Source of the DNA: Candidatus Woesearchaeota archaeon | GTDB taxonomy: Archaea > Nanobdellota > Nanobdellia > Woesearchaeales > JAFCFN01 | Reading direction: 5' to 3' | Length of the DNA: 13,038 nucleotides | Assembly: GCA_017609245.1 (NCBI GenBank) | Contig: JAFCEI010000011.1 | Location: forward strand, 1-13,038 | Shown here: piece after piece, positions 6,127 through 11,564 of the stretch | Layout of the letters: every line of letters starts with the position of its first letter | Position numbering within the stretch: position 1 is the first letter of the stretch | Position numbers and translations under genes: made by a program | The notes under the pieces: generated by a model | What the model saw: only the letters and a program-made list of their open reading frames with translations | Databases searched by the model: none | What the model was told of the DNA's origin: nothing

Positions 6127-6156
6127 ATTCAACTAAAAATTTGGGGGGAAACAAAT

Positions 6157-7440
6157 ATGGCTGAAAAAATACATATGAATTTGGTCTTTATAGGCCACGT
6201 AGATCATGGTAAATCAACCACTGTAGGGAGATTGCTTTTCGATTCAGGAAACATCGATGAGCAGACCATGAGGAAGCTGAAAGACAAGGCAAGTGAACTA
6301 GGTAAATCAGGCTTTGAATTCGCTTTCGTGATGGACAACCTGAAAGAAGAGAGGGAAAGAGGAGTTACAATTGACTTGGCGCACAAGAGATTTGATACTG
6401 ACAAGTATTATTTTACGATAATTGACGCACCAGGCCACAAGGACTTCATCAAAAATATGATTACAGGAGCTTCACAAGCAGATGCTGCAGTTCTGGTAGT
6501 TGCAGCTAATGACGGTGTGATGGCACAGACAAAAGAGCATGTTTTCTTGTCAAGAACCCTTGGTGTAGACCAGCTTATTGTAGCTGTGAACAAGATGGAC
6601 ATGAAGAACTATGATGAAGCAGCATTTAACAAGATAAAAGAAGATGTTTCAACACTGCTCAAGACAGTAGGATATGACCCTGCTAAGGTAACTTTTGTGC
6701 CTATAGCTTCATTCCCAGGAGACAATGTCTTCAAGAAAACAGACAAGATGTCATGGGACAAAGGCCCTACACTGTTGGAAGCGATCAACAACCTGAATCC
6801 GCCTGAAAAGCCAACAGACCTTCCATTGAGGCTGCCTATCCAGGATGTATACAGCATCGCTGGTATCGGCGTAGTTCCAGTCGGAAGAGTTGAGACAGGT
6901 GTCATGAAGGTAGGAGACAAGGTGACTGTAGTTCCAGGAAGAGAAGGAAAAGGTGTTAGCGGAGAGGTCAAGACAATAGAGATGCATCACGAGCAGATGC
7001 AGAAAGCAGAGCCTGGTGACAACGTTGGTTTCAATGTCAGAGGGATCGGCAAGACCGACATTGCAAGAGGCGATGTTCTAGGTCCTTCAGACAATGCACC
7101 GACAATAGCTACAGAGTTCACAGCTCAGATCGTTGTGCTGAACCACCCAACTGTTGTTACAGTAGGATACACACCAGTGTTCCACATACACACAGCCCAG
7201 GTTGCATGCCAGATAACAGCGATCGAGAAAAAGCTAAATCCAGCAACTGGTGAAGTATTAGCTGAAAATCCTGACTTTATCAAGAACGGAGACGCAGCAA
7301 TTATAAAATTAAAACCAGTGCAGCCATTGGTTATTGAGAAGCAGTCAGACATCCCTCAGATGTCAAGATTTGCTATCAGAGACAGTGGAAGAACAGTAGC
7401 AGCTGGAATGTGCACTGACCTGGTTAAAAAGCAAGCATAG
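6157..7440 (+). CDS. tuf: Translation elongation factor 1-alpha (aEF-1A)
   Basis: GTPase that brings aminoacyl-tRNA to the ribosomal A site; 427 residues, full length. Motifs are GHVDHGKS (13-20, P-loop), ERERGVTIDLAHKRF (switch I region), DAPGH (90-94) and NKMD (145-148). Domains II and III follow, with PVGRVETGVMKVGD, GDNVGFNVRGI and the conserved RFAIRDSGRTVAAGMC at the C-terminus. The start is fixed by GGGGGG at 6143-6148. The gene lies 74 bases after EF-2 with its own promoter and is followed by a long T-rich terminator, so it is probably a single-gene transcript. EF-2, EF-1A and S10 in this order recall the archaeal str-type cluster. Confidence 0.98.
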   Translation: MAEKIHMNLVFIGHVDHGKSTTVGRLLFDSGNIDEQTMRKLKDKASELGKSGFEFAFVMDNLKEERERGVTIDLAHKRFDTDKYYFTIIDAPGHKDFIKNMITGASQADAAVLVVAANDGVMAQTKEHVFLSRTLGVDQLIVAVNKMDMKNYDEAAFNKIKEDVSTLLKTVGYDPAKVTFVPIASFPGDNVFKKTDKMSWDKGPTLLEAINNLNPPEKPTDLPLRLPIQDVYSIAGIGVVPVGRVETGVMKVGDKVTVVPGREGKGVSGEVKTIEMHHEQMQKAEPGDNVGFNVRGIGKTDIARGDVLGPSDNAPTIATEFTAQIVVLNHPTVVTVGYTPVFHIHTAQVACQITAIEKKLNPATGEVLAENPDFIKNGDAAIIKLKPVQPLVIEKQSDIPQMSRFAIRDSGRTVAAGMCTDLVKKQA

Positions 7441-7442
7441 GC

Positions 7443-7466
7443 TTTTTTTATTTCTTTTCTTTTTTC
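7443..7466 (+). terminator. T-rich intrinsic terminator after EF-1alpha
   Basis: Directly after the EF-1A stop come runs TTTTTTT, TTTCTTTTC and TTTTTT within 24 bases, with no stem needed. This is the archaeal U-tract type of termination signal. A weaker TTTTT run follows at about 7471-7475. Confidence 0.7.
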
Positions 7467-7502
7467 TAAATTTTTGCTATTAACCAGTCAAAAATAAAAA
7501 GC

Positions 7503-7512
7503 TTTTTAAATA
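7503..7512 (+). promoter_or_regulatory. TATA box, leaderless promoter of S10
   Basis: TTTTTAAATA has its core (7505-7512) centred 26-27 bases before the ATG at 7535, so S10 mRNA should begin at its start codon. The 94-base gap between EF-1A and S10 otherwise holds only the T-rich terminator. Confidence 0.65.
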
Positions 7513-7534
7513 CAGCAATTCTCTTTTTTATCCT

Positions 7535-7843
7535 ATGCAAAAGGCAAGAATTAAGATAGCGTCAATAGATATTGGCAAAGTAAATGAAGTTTGTCAATAC
7601 ATACAGGACATAGCAGACAAGACAGGTGTAGCTATGCGTGGCCCTATCCCATTGCCTACAAAAAAGCTTAAGGTCACCACAAGAAAGACGCCTTGCGGTG
7701 AAGGAAAAGCATCCTGGGAAAGGTATGAGATGCGTATCCATAAGCGTTTGATCGACCTTAGCCTTGATGAAAGGGCTTTAAGGCTTGTGATGAGAGTCCA
7801 GATCCCTGAAGGTCTTAACATCGAGATCGAGATGGTTGACTGA
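7535..7843 (+). CDS. rps10: Ribosomal protein S10 (uS10)
   Basis: Small-subunit head protein; 102 residues, the usual archaeal length. The text matches uS10 throughout. IKIASIDIGKVNEVCQYIQD opens the fold. GVAMRGPIPLPTKKLKVTTR carries the conserved GPIPLPT loop. HKRLIDLSLDERALRLVM is the long helix. The end, VQIPEGLNIEIEM, is diagnostic of archaeal and eukaryotic S10. In many archaea S10 follows EF-1A in one operon. Here the order is kept, but a terminator and a separate leaderless promoter sit between them, so expression is probably uncoupled. Confidence 0.97.
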   Translation: MQKARIKIASIDIGKVNEVCQYIQDIADKTGVAMRGPIPLPTKKLKVTTRKTPCGEGKASWERYEMRIHKRLIDLSLDERALRLVMRVQIPEGLNIEIEMVD

Positions 7844-7854
7844 TTTTTAGAAAA

Positions 7855-7863
7855 CTATAAATA
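7855..7863 (+). promoter_or_regulatory. TATA box of the AIM24-family gene
   Basis: CTATAAATA is centred 29 bases before the ATG at 7888, giving a leader of zero to about three bases. A TTTTT run at 7844-7848, directly after the S10 stop, may end the upstream transcript. Confidence 0.6.
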
Positions 7864-7887
7864 CATCACTTATTCTTAACACATTAC

Positions 7888-8601
7888 ATGAAATACACTA
7901 TTTCAGGTGATAATCTTCAGATTGCTAATATAGAGATCTTGCCTAATTCTCAAATCAATGCTGAATCAGGAGCCATGATATATAAGAGCGGAAATGTAAA
8001 TATAGAAGTAGAATCAAAAGGCATCAAAAGAGCATTTAAGAGGATTTTAGGAGGAGAAAGCCTTTTCCTGACAAGATTTTCATCAGTAGGAGGATCAGGA
8101 TTAGTAGGCGTAGGCGGAAATGTTCCTGGAAAGATCAAAGTGTTTAAGCTAAAGGCAGGTGAAACCCTGATCGCTGAGAGAGGAGCTTACTTATGTTCAG
8201 ACACATCAATTGACATAAGTGTTACACTGGTCAAAAAGATCGGAGCAGGGCTTTTTGGAGGAGAAGGAATACTGCTGCAGAAACTGACAGGCCCTGGAAC
8301 TGTATTGCTTCATGCTGCAGGAGACCTGATTGAATATAATCTGGAATCAGGGCAAAGGCTGGATGTAGACACAGGACATATTGTTGCATTTGACCCATCA
8401 ATAACATATGATATCAGAAAAGTTGGAAGTGTCAAGACAATGGTATTTGGAGGAGAAGGCCTGTTTTTAGCCCAGATGACAGGTCCTGGAAAGGTTGTTC
8501 TTCAGAGCATGACAAAGAACATGCTTAAGCCTCAAGTAAAAAGCTCTTCTCGGGGGGGAGCAGCTCTGGGCGGGATATTAAGGGGGATGGCTAAAAAATG
8601 A
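7888..8601 (+). CDS. AIM24 / TIGR00266 family protein
   Basis: Beta-rich protein of the AIM24 family (TIGR00266), widespread in bacteria and archaea, with no settled biochemical role; 237 residues. It shows the family's repeated signature of a Gly-rich turn before a hydrophobic strand: GGESLFL (55-61), GGEGILL (124-130) and GGEGLFL (188-194), the last two followed by TGPG, plus INAESGAMIY near the start and VGGNVPGKI in the middle. These repeats suggest a pseudo-symmetric double-stranded beta-sheet fold. The C-terminus ends in a Gly/Ser/Lys segment (SSSRGGAALGGILRGMAKK) that may be flexible or membrane-touching. The next gene overlaps by four bases (ATGA) and encodes a small membrane protein, so the two may act together at the membrane; that is inference. 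Confidence 0.88.
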   Translation: MKYTISGDNLQIANIEILPNSQINAESGAMIYKSGNVNIEVESKGIKRAFKRILGGESLFLTRFSSVGGSGLVGVGGNVPGKIKVFKLKAGETLIAERGAYLCSDTSIDISVTLVKKIGAGLFGGEGILLQKLTGPGTVLLHAAGDLIEYNLESGQRLDVDTGHIVAFDPSITYDIRKVGSVKTMVFGGEGLFLAQMTGPGKVVLQSMTKNMLKPQVKSSSRGGAALGGILRGMAKK

Positions 8602-8810
8602 TATATAGATATTTCAAAGGGATAGGAATTATTGTTCTTGTAATCTTATTAGTTATGGCAGCTGCATTGTTCTACTTTGTTTATGATCTTGCGTATGTTG
8701 CAGCAGTTTTAGTGCTGGTAATAGTCGGAATATTAATATTCCCTTATTTCTTAGGAAGAAAAGATAAAAAAGCAAAAAAAGGAAGCTACAGATTAAAGAA
8801 AATCAAATAG
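8598..8810 (+). CDS. Small membrane protein with two TM helices, 70 aa
   Basis: Not recognised as a named family. There are two hydrophobic helices, about residues 9-28 (GIIVLVILLVMAAALFYFVY) and 32-52 (YVAAVLVLVIVGILIFPYFL), joined by a very short turn. A strongly basic tail follows (GRKDKKAKKGSYRLKKIK), which by the positive-inside rule should face the cytoplasm, placing both ends inside as a hairpin. The ATG overlaps the AIM24 stop in an ATGA junction, which implies translational coupling. It has no promoter of its own. A membrane anchor or partner for the AIM24 protein is the obvious hypothesis from context only. Confidence 0.75.
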   Translation: MIYRYFKGIGIIVLVILLVMAAALFYFVYDLAYVAAVLVLVIVGILIFPYFLGRKDKKAKKGSYRLKKIK

Positions 8811-8823
8811 TTCTGAAGTAAGT

Positions 8824-8832
8824 TTTATAAAT
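8824..8832 (+). promoter_or_regulatory. TATA box of tRNA-Ser(GGA)
   Basis: TTTATAAAT is centred 29 bases before the first base of the tRNA. With an initiation distance of about 26 bases, the pre-tRNA would have a 5' leader of only zero to three bases. Confidence 0.6.
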
Positions 8833-8856
8833 GAGTAAAAAGAACTTAGTTTCAAT

Positions 8857-8940
8857 GCCGACGTGGCACAACCTGGTACTGCGCAGCCCTGGAAAGGCTG
8901 TTTCCTCACGGATATCCCGGTTCAAATCCGGGCGTCGGCG
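8857..8940 (+). tRNA. tRNA-Ser(GGA), intronless
   Basis: Serine tRNA reading UCC and UCU. Acceptor GCCGACG (8857-8863) pairs with CGTCGGC (8933-8939), with discriminator G at 8940. The D stem is three pairs, GCA/TGC. The anticodon stem CAGCC/GGCTG encloses the loop CTGGAAA (8889-8895) with anticodon GGA. The long variable arm TCC-TCAC-GGA marks a class II (Ser) tRNA. The T arm is CCCGG-TTCAAAT-CCGGG. CCA is not encoded. Unlike the other two tRNAs in the window it has no intron. A decayed copy of its 3' end follows directly downstream. Confidence 0.95.
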
Positions 8941-8945
8941 TATTT

Positions 8946-9034
8946 AAACTCGCCAGATATCCTGGTTCATCTCAAAAACCAAAGGTTTTTGGGACACGAG
9001 AATCTTTGATTCTCTTTGAATCCAAGCATCGGCG
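8946..9034 (+). pseudogene. Decayed duplicate of the tRNA-Ser 3' end, split in the T-loop
   Basis: GATATCCTGGTTCA (8956-8969) matches 13 of 14 bases of the tRNA variable arm/T arm at 8911-8924. After a 49-base interruption, AATCCAAGCATCGGCG (9019-9034) matches 13 of 16 bases of the tRNA 3' end at 8925-8940. The break falls exactly in the T-loop, between TTCA and AAT. The bases before it (CTCGCCA, 8949-8955) also resemble the variable arm. No 5' half is present, and the T stem and acceptor are damaged, so it cannot fold as a tRNA. It is probably the relic of an older tRNA end or of a duplication. Confidence 0.65.
8971..9014 (+). repeat. Twin perfect hairpins upstream of the Dph6 fusion gene
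   Basis: Hairpin 1 pairs CAAAAACC (8973-8980) with GGTTTTTG (8984-8991) around AAA, extendable to ten pairs with one G-T. Hairpin 2 pairs GAGAATC (8998-9004) with GATTCTC (9008-9014) around TTT. They are four bases apart and make up nearly all of the insert in the tRNA remnant. The TATTTAAA at 8941-8948 could start a transcript carrying both hairpins as the leader of the gene at 9044, for which no TATA box at leaderless spacing is visible. They could be a cis-regulatory leader, an intron relic or a miniature inserted repeat. Confidence 0.6.
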
Positions 9035-9043
9035 TTTTCTATC

Positions 9044-11107
9044 ATGTGCGGCATAATAGGGGTTTTTGGAAGAGAGAATTCAAAGCAGTTGGTAGCTGAA
9101 GGTCTGGCAGTTTTAAAGAACAGGGGCAGGGATTCTAAAAAGATAATCTCTAAAGTAGATTATTCGATTGGCCACTGCCTTCATGCTGTTGTAAACTCTG
9201 TAAAACAGCCATTAGCTGGAAAAGGAATATTGACATCAAACTGCGAGATATACAACTGGCAGGAATTAGATAAAAAACATGCTCTTAAAGCAAAAAATGA
9301 CTCTGAAGCACTGTTCAAACTCCTGGAAAAGGGCAATGATATCAAAAGAGTTATTGATGAGCTTGACGGAGTGTTTGCATTTGCATATCTTGCAGGAGAT
9401 AATCTCTTCTTAGTCAGAGATATAATTGGTGTGAAACCCTTATGGTATTCTAGTTCAGATGGTTTTGCATTTGCTTCTGAGAAAAAAGCATTAGAAAAAA
9501 TAGGGTATTTAGATATTAATGAATTAAACCCCAGGAAAATAATCAAATACAACATCAGGACTAAAAAAATAACATTTATTCAGAGAAAATTCTTTGACAT
9601 AAAGCCTGAGGTCAAGACAAAGATCAAGGAGAGATTACAGATACTTCTAGAAGAAGCTGTTGACAAGAGGATCCCTAAAAGAAAATTCGGATTGTTGTTT
9701 TCAGGAGGCATTGACTCGACAATGCTTGCTTTGATGTTAAAAGATGCAGGTTGTAAATTTAAATGCTATACAGCTGTTCTTGATGATCCCAACTTAAAAG
9801 CTCCTGAAGATCTTGTTTTTGCTGAAAAAGCTGCTGAAATGATGGGCTTGAACCTGAAAGTCATAAAGATCAAGACCAAAGACATTGAAAAATATCTCAA
9901 TAAGATAGTTCCATTGATCGAAGACTCGAATGTTGTCAAGGTCGGAGTTGCCTTGACATTCTATGCAGCTTGTGAGCAGGCTAAAAAAGATGGCTGCAAG
10001 GTAATATTTTCCGGGCTGGGCTCTGAAGAGATATTTGCAGGATACCAAAGGCACAAGGAATCCCATGATATCAACAAAGAATGTGTTTCCGGGCTGCTGA
10101 AGATGTATGAAAGGGATTTGTATAGGGATGATGTCATCACGATGTTTAACTCCCTTGAATTAAGAGTGCCGTTTTTAGACAAAACTTTGGTTGATTTTTC
10201 TTTGAAAATACCTTCAAGATACAAGATAAGCAAAGATCAAGGAAAAGTCATACTTAGGCAGGTTGGAGCCAGGATGGGCCTGAACAAAGAGTTTGTGACA
10301 AGAAAGAAAAGAGCAGCTCAATATGGATCTAATTTCCACAAAGCCATAAAAAAACTTGCTAAAAAAGCAGGTTACAGATATATCTCAGAGTATTTAAGGG
10401 AGTTTTATCCTGGGCATAATGTAAGATTGGGGGCTTTGATATCATCTGGAAAAGATTCTGTATATGCTATGTTTAAGATGCTTAAGCAGAAATATCCTGT
10501 TGACTGTTTGGTGTCTGTCAAAAGCCACAACAAAGACTCATTCATGTTCCACACGCCAGGCATAGAGATGGTTGAATTACAGGCAAGGTCAATGGGCATC
10601 CCTCTTATTGAGCAGGAGACAGCAGGTGAAAAAGAGGCTGAGCTTTCTGACCTTAAAAAAGCTCTTGAAAAGGCTAAGAAAAGATATAAGATACAAGGGG
10701 TTGTGACAGGAGCTCTGTATTCAAACTATCAGAGGGAAAGGATTGAAAAGATATGCGATTCATTGTCATTGAAGATATTTTCTCCTTTGTGGCACATTGA
10801 CCAGGAGACAGAGATGAGAGAGATACTTGATTCTGGATTTAGGTTTATCTTAACTAAGATTGCTGCTGAAGGCCTTGACAAGACCTGGCTTGGAAGGGAG
10901 ATAACACACAAGGACATTGACAAGTTGGTTGAGCTTAATGACAGGATTGGGCTGAACATTGCTGGTGAAGGAGGTGAGTTTGAGAGCCTTATGACTGACG
11001 GCCCTATATTTGACAAGAAGATTGTCATAAAATCCAAGAAGATAGTCGAAGAGGACAGGAACACAGCCGAATTATTTATAAATAAGGCTATTTTAGCTGA
11101 CAAATAA
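9044..11107 (+). CDS. Fusion: glutamine amidotransferase/asparagine synthetase-like + Dph6 diphthine-ammonia ligase
   Basis: One unbroken 687-residue frame with three parts. Residues 1-185 form a class II glutamine amidotransferase: Cys2 nucleophile (MCGIIGVFG), NRGRDS at 26-31, NCEIYN at 66-71 (usually NGEIYN), RDIIGVKPLWY and ASEKKAL. Residues 195-435 form an asparagine synthetase-type ATP-pyrophosphatase: SGGIDS at 220-225, SGLGSEEIFAGYQRH and ELRVPFLDKTLVDFSLKIPS. Residues 455-687 form a second PP-loop ATPase of the Dph6/MJ0570 type: SSGKDS at 467-472, GALYSNYQRERIEKICDSL, ILTKIAAEGLDKTWLGREI and AGEGGEFESLMTDGPIF. Dph6 uses ATP and ammonia to amidate diphthine on EF-2, giving diphthamide. 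The glutaminase part could supply that ammonia. Alternatively the front part makes asparagine and the link is only coregulation. Domain identities are secure; the joint function is inference. Confidence 0.92.
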   Translation: MCGIIGVFGRENSKQLVAEGLAVLKNRGRDSKKIISKVDYSIGHCLHAVVNSVKQPLAGKGILTSNCEIYNWQELDKKHALKAKNDSEALFKLLEKGNDIKRVIDELDGVFAFAYLAGDNLFLVRDIIGVKPLWYSSSDGFAFASEKKALEKIGYLDINELNPRKIIKYNIRTKKITFIQRKFFDIKPEVKTKIKERLQILLEEAVDKRIPKRKFGLLFSGGIDSTMLALMLKDAGCKFKCYTAVLDDPNLKAPEDLVFAEKAAEMMGLNLKVIKIKTKDIEKYLNKIVPLIEDSNVVKVGVALTFYAACEQAKKDGCKVIFSGLGSEEIFAGYQRHKESHDINKECVSGLLKMYERDLYRDDVITMFNSLELRVPFLDKTLVDFSLKIPSRYKISKDQGKVILRQVGARMGLNKEFVTRKKRAAQYGSNFHKAIKKLAKKAGYRYISEYLREFYPGHNVRLGALISSGKDSVYAMFKMLKQKYPVDCLVSVKSHNKDSFMFHTPGIEMVELQARSMGIPLIEQETAGEKEAELSDLKKALEKAKKRYKIQGVVTGALYSNYQRERIEKICDSLSLKIFSPLWHIDQETEMREILDSGFRFILTKIAAEGLDKTWLGREITHKDIDKLVELNDRIGLNIAGEGGEFESLMTDGPIFDKKIVIKSKKIVEEDRNTAELFINKAILADK
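11075..11084 (+). promoter_or_regulatory. TATA box of tRNA-Glu inside the fusion gene's 3' coding end
   Basis: TTTATAAATA is the best box-A match in this part of the window and is centred 28-29 bases before the tRNA-Glu first base. It lies in codons for LFINKA of the preceding protein, about 24-33 bases before its stop, so one stretch serves as both code and promoter. Confidence 0.65.
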
Positions 11108-11233
11108 GCCCCGTTGGTGTAGTCCGGCCAATCATATCGCCCTCTCGAGGATTTTTTCCAGAGCAAGGCGATGACTCGAGTTCAAATTAGCAAAGGTTTA
11201 AAAACCTGGCTCATGGATGTCTCGGACGGGGCA
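11108..11233 (+). tRNA. tRNA-Glu(CTC) with two introns
   Basis: Acceptor GCCCCGT pairs with ACGGGGC, discriminator A at 11233. The anticodon stem TCGCC/GGCGA has anticodon CTC at 11144-11146. Intron 1 (11148-11165, 18 bases) lies at position 37/38: CTCT pairs with AGAG as the four-base central helix, flanked by three-base bulges CGA and CAA, capped by GGA-TTTTT-TCC, a canonical bulge-helix-bulge. Intron 2 (11187-11219, 33 bases) splits the T-loop at 59/60. There TTCA (11181-11184) pairs with TGGA (11214-11217), with bulges AAT and TGT, and an inner stem AGC/GCT plus AGGTT/AACCT follows. Removing both restores TTCAAAT between TCGAG and CTCGG and a 75-base mature tRNA. CCA is not encoded. The gene starts on the base after the fusion gene's stop codon. 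Confidence 0.93.
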
Positions 11234-11241
11234 TTTTTTTT
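11234..11241 (+). terminator. T8 terminator of tRNA-Glu
   Basis: Eight consecutive T follow the discriminator base directly, as expected for a U-tract terminator. The next coding start (11250) is only eight bases further, so the downstream gene either needs read-through or a promoter inside the tRNA. Confidence 0.6.
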
Positions 11242-11249
11242 CAAAAAAG

Positions 11250-11564
11250 ATGTATCTAAATACAAAAGAGATAGACTGGAATTCAGAAGTGTTTTATCAT
11301 GGCACAACTAGGGGATACTATGAAAACCAGATAAAAGAGCATGGCAAGTTCCAGAACAGCTCAGCAGGCATACTTTTGACAAAAAGCAGGTTCATGGCAT
11401 ATCTGACTGCCAAAGAAAGGTCATTGTGCTCATCCAAATACGCCCCTATCATCCTTAAGATATCCAGAGATAAGATAGCAGACAGGATAGCGTCTATAGA
11501 AGACATAGTGGTAGAATATTTAAATGAAGATGAATGTGAACTGTCTGAGGCAAAGACATGGTAG
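11250..11564 (+). CDS. Small ADP-ribosyltransferase-like fold protein (tentative), 104 aa
   Basis: Residues 14-20 read VFYHGTT, followed by a helix ending IKEHG, then AGILLTKSRFMAYLTAKER (about 38-57), then a strand APIILKISRDKI and IEDIVVEYL near the end. A leading aromatic-HGT motif, a following I-x-x-x-G turn, an LT/S start to a helix with A-Y, and a strand of the type PVVLKV is the layout of small ADP-ribosyltransferase-fold proteins (PARP/Tpt1/DarT superfamily) as I know them. A catalytic Glu cannot be assigned. An ATG at 11217 opens the frame earlier but lies inside the tRNA-Glu T-loop intron, so I start at 11250. No promoter is obvious. The stop overlaps the next gene's start by seven bases. 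Target and activity are unknown. Confidence 0.6.
   Translation: MYLNTKEIDWNSEVFYHGTTRGYYENQIKEHGKFQNSSAGILLTKSRFMAYLTAKERSLCSSKYAPIILKISRDKIADRIASIEDIVVEYLNEDECELSEAKTW

Noticed and set aside
8946..9034. 3' half of a split tRNA gene
   Set aside because: The piece starts in the variable arm rather than at an anticodon or T-loop joint, its T stem and acceptor carry mismatches to the local 5' half, and an intact tRNA-Ser(GGA) is adjacent.
8941..9043. Integrated mobile element bounded by duplicated tRNA ends
   Set aside because: Only a few bases separate the two tRNA ends and no integrase or cargo gene is present, so at most it is a relic; I report it as a tRNA remnant instead.
11217..11249. 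Upstream ATG for the ART-like gene
   Set aside because: It lies inside the T-loop intron and 3' end of tRNA-Glu and would translate the T8 terminator as Phe codons; the ATG at 11250 keeps the whole recognisable domain.
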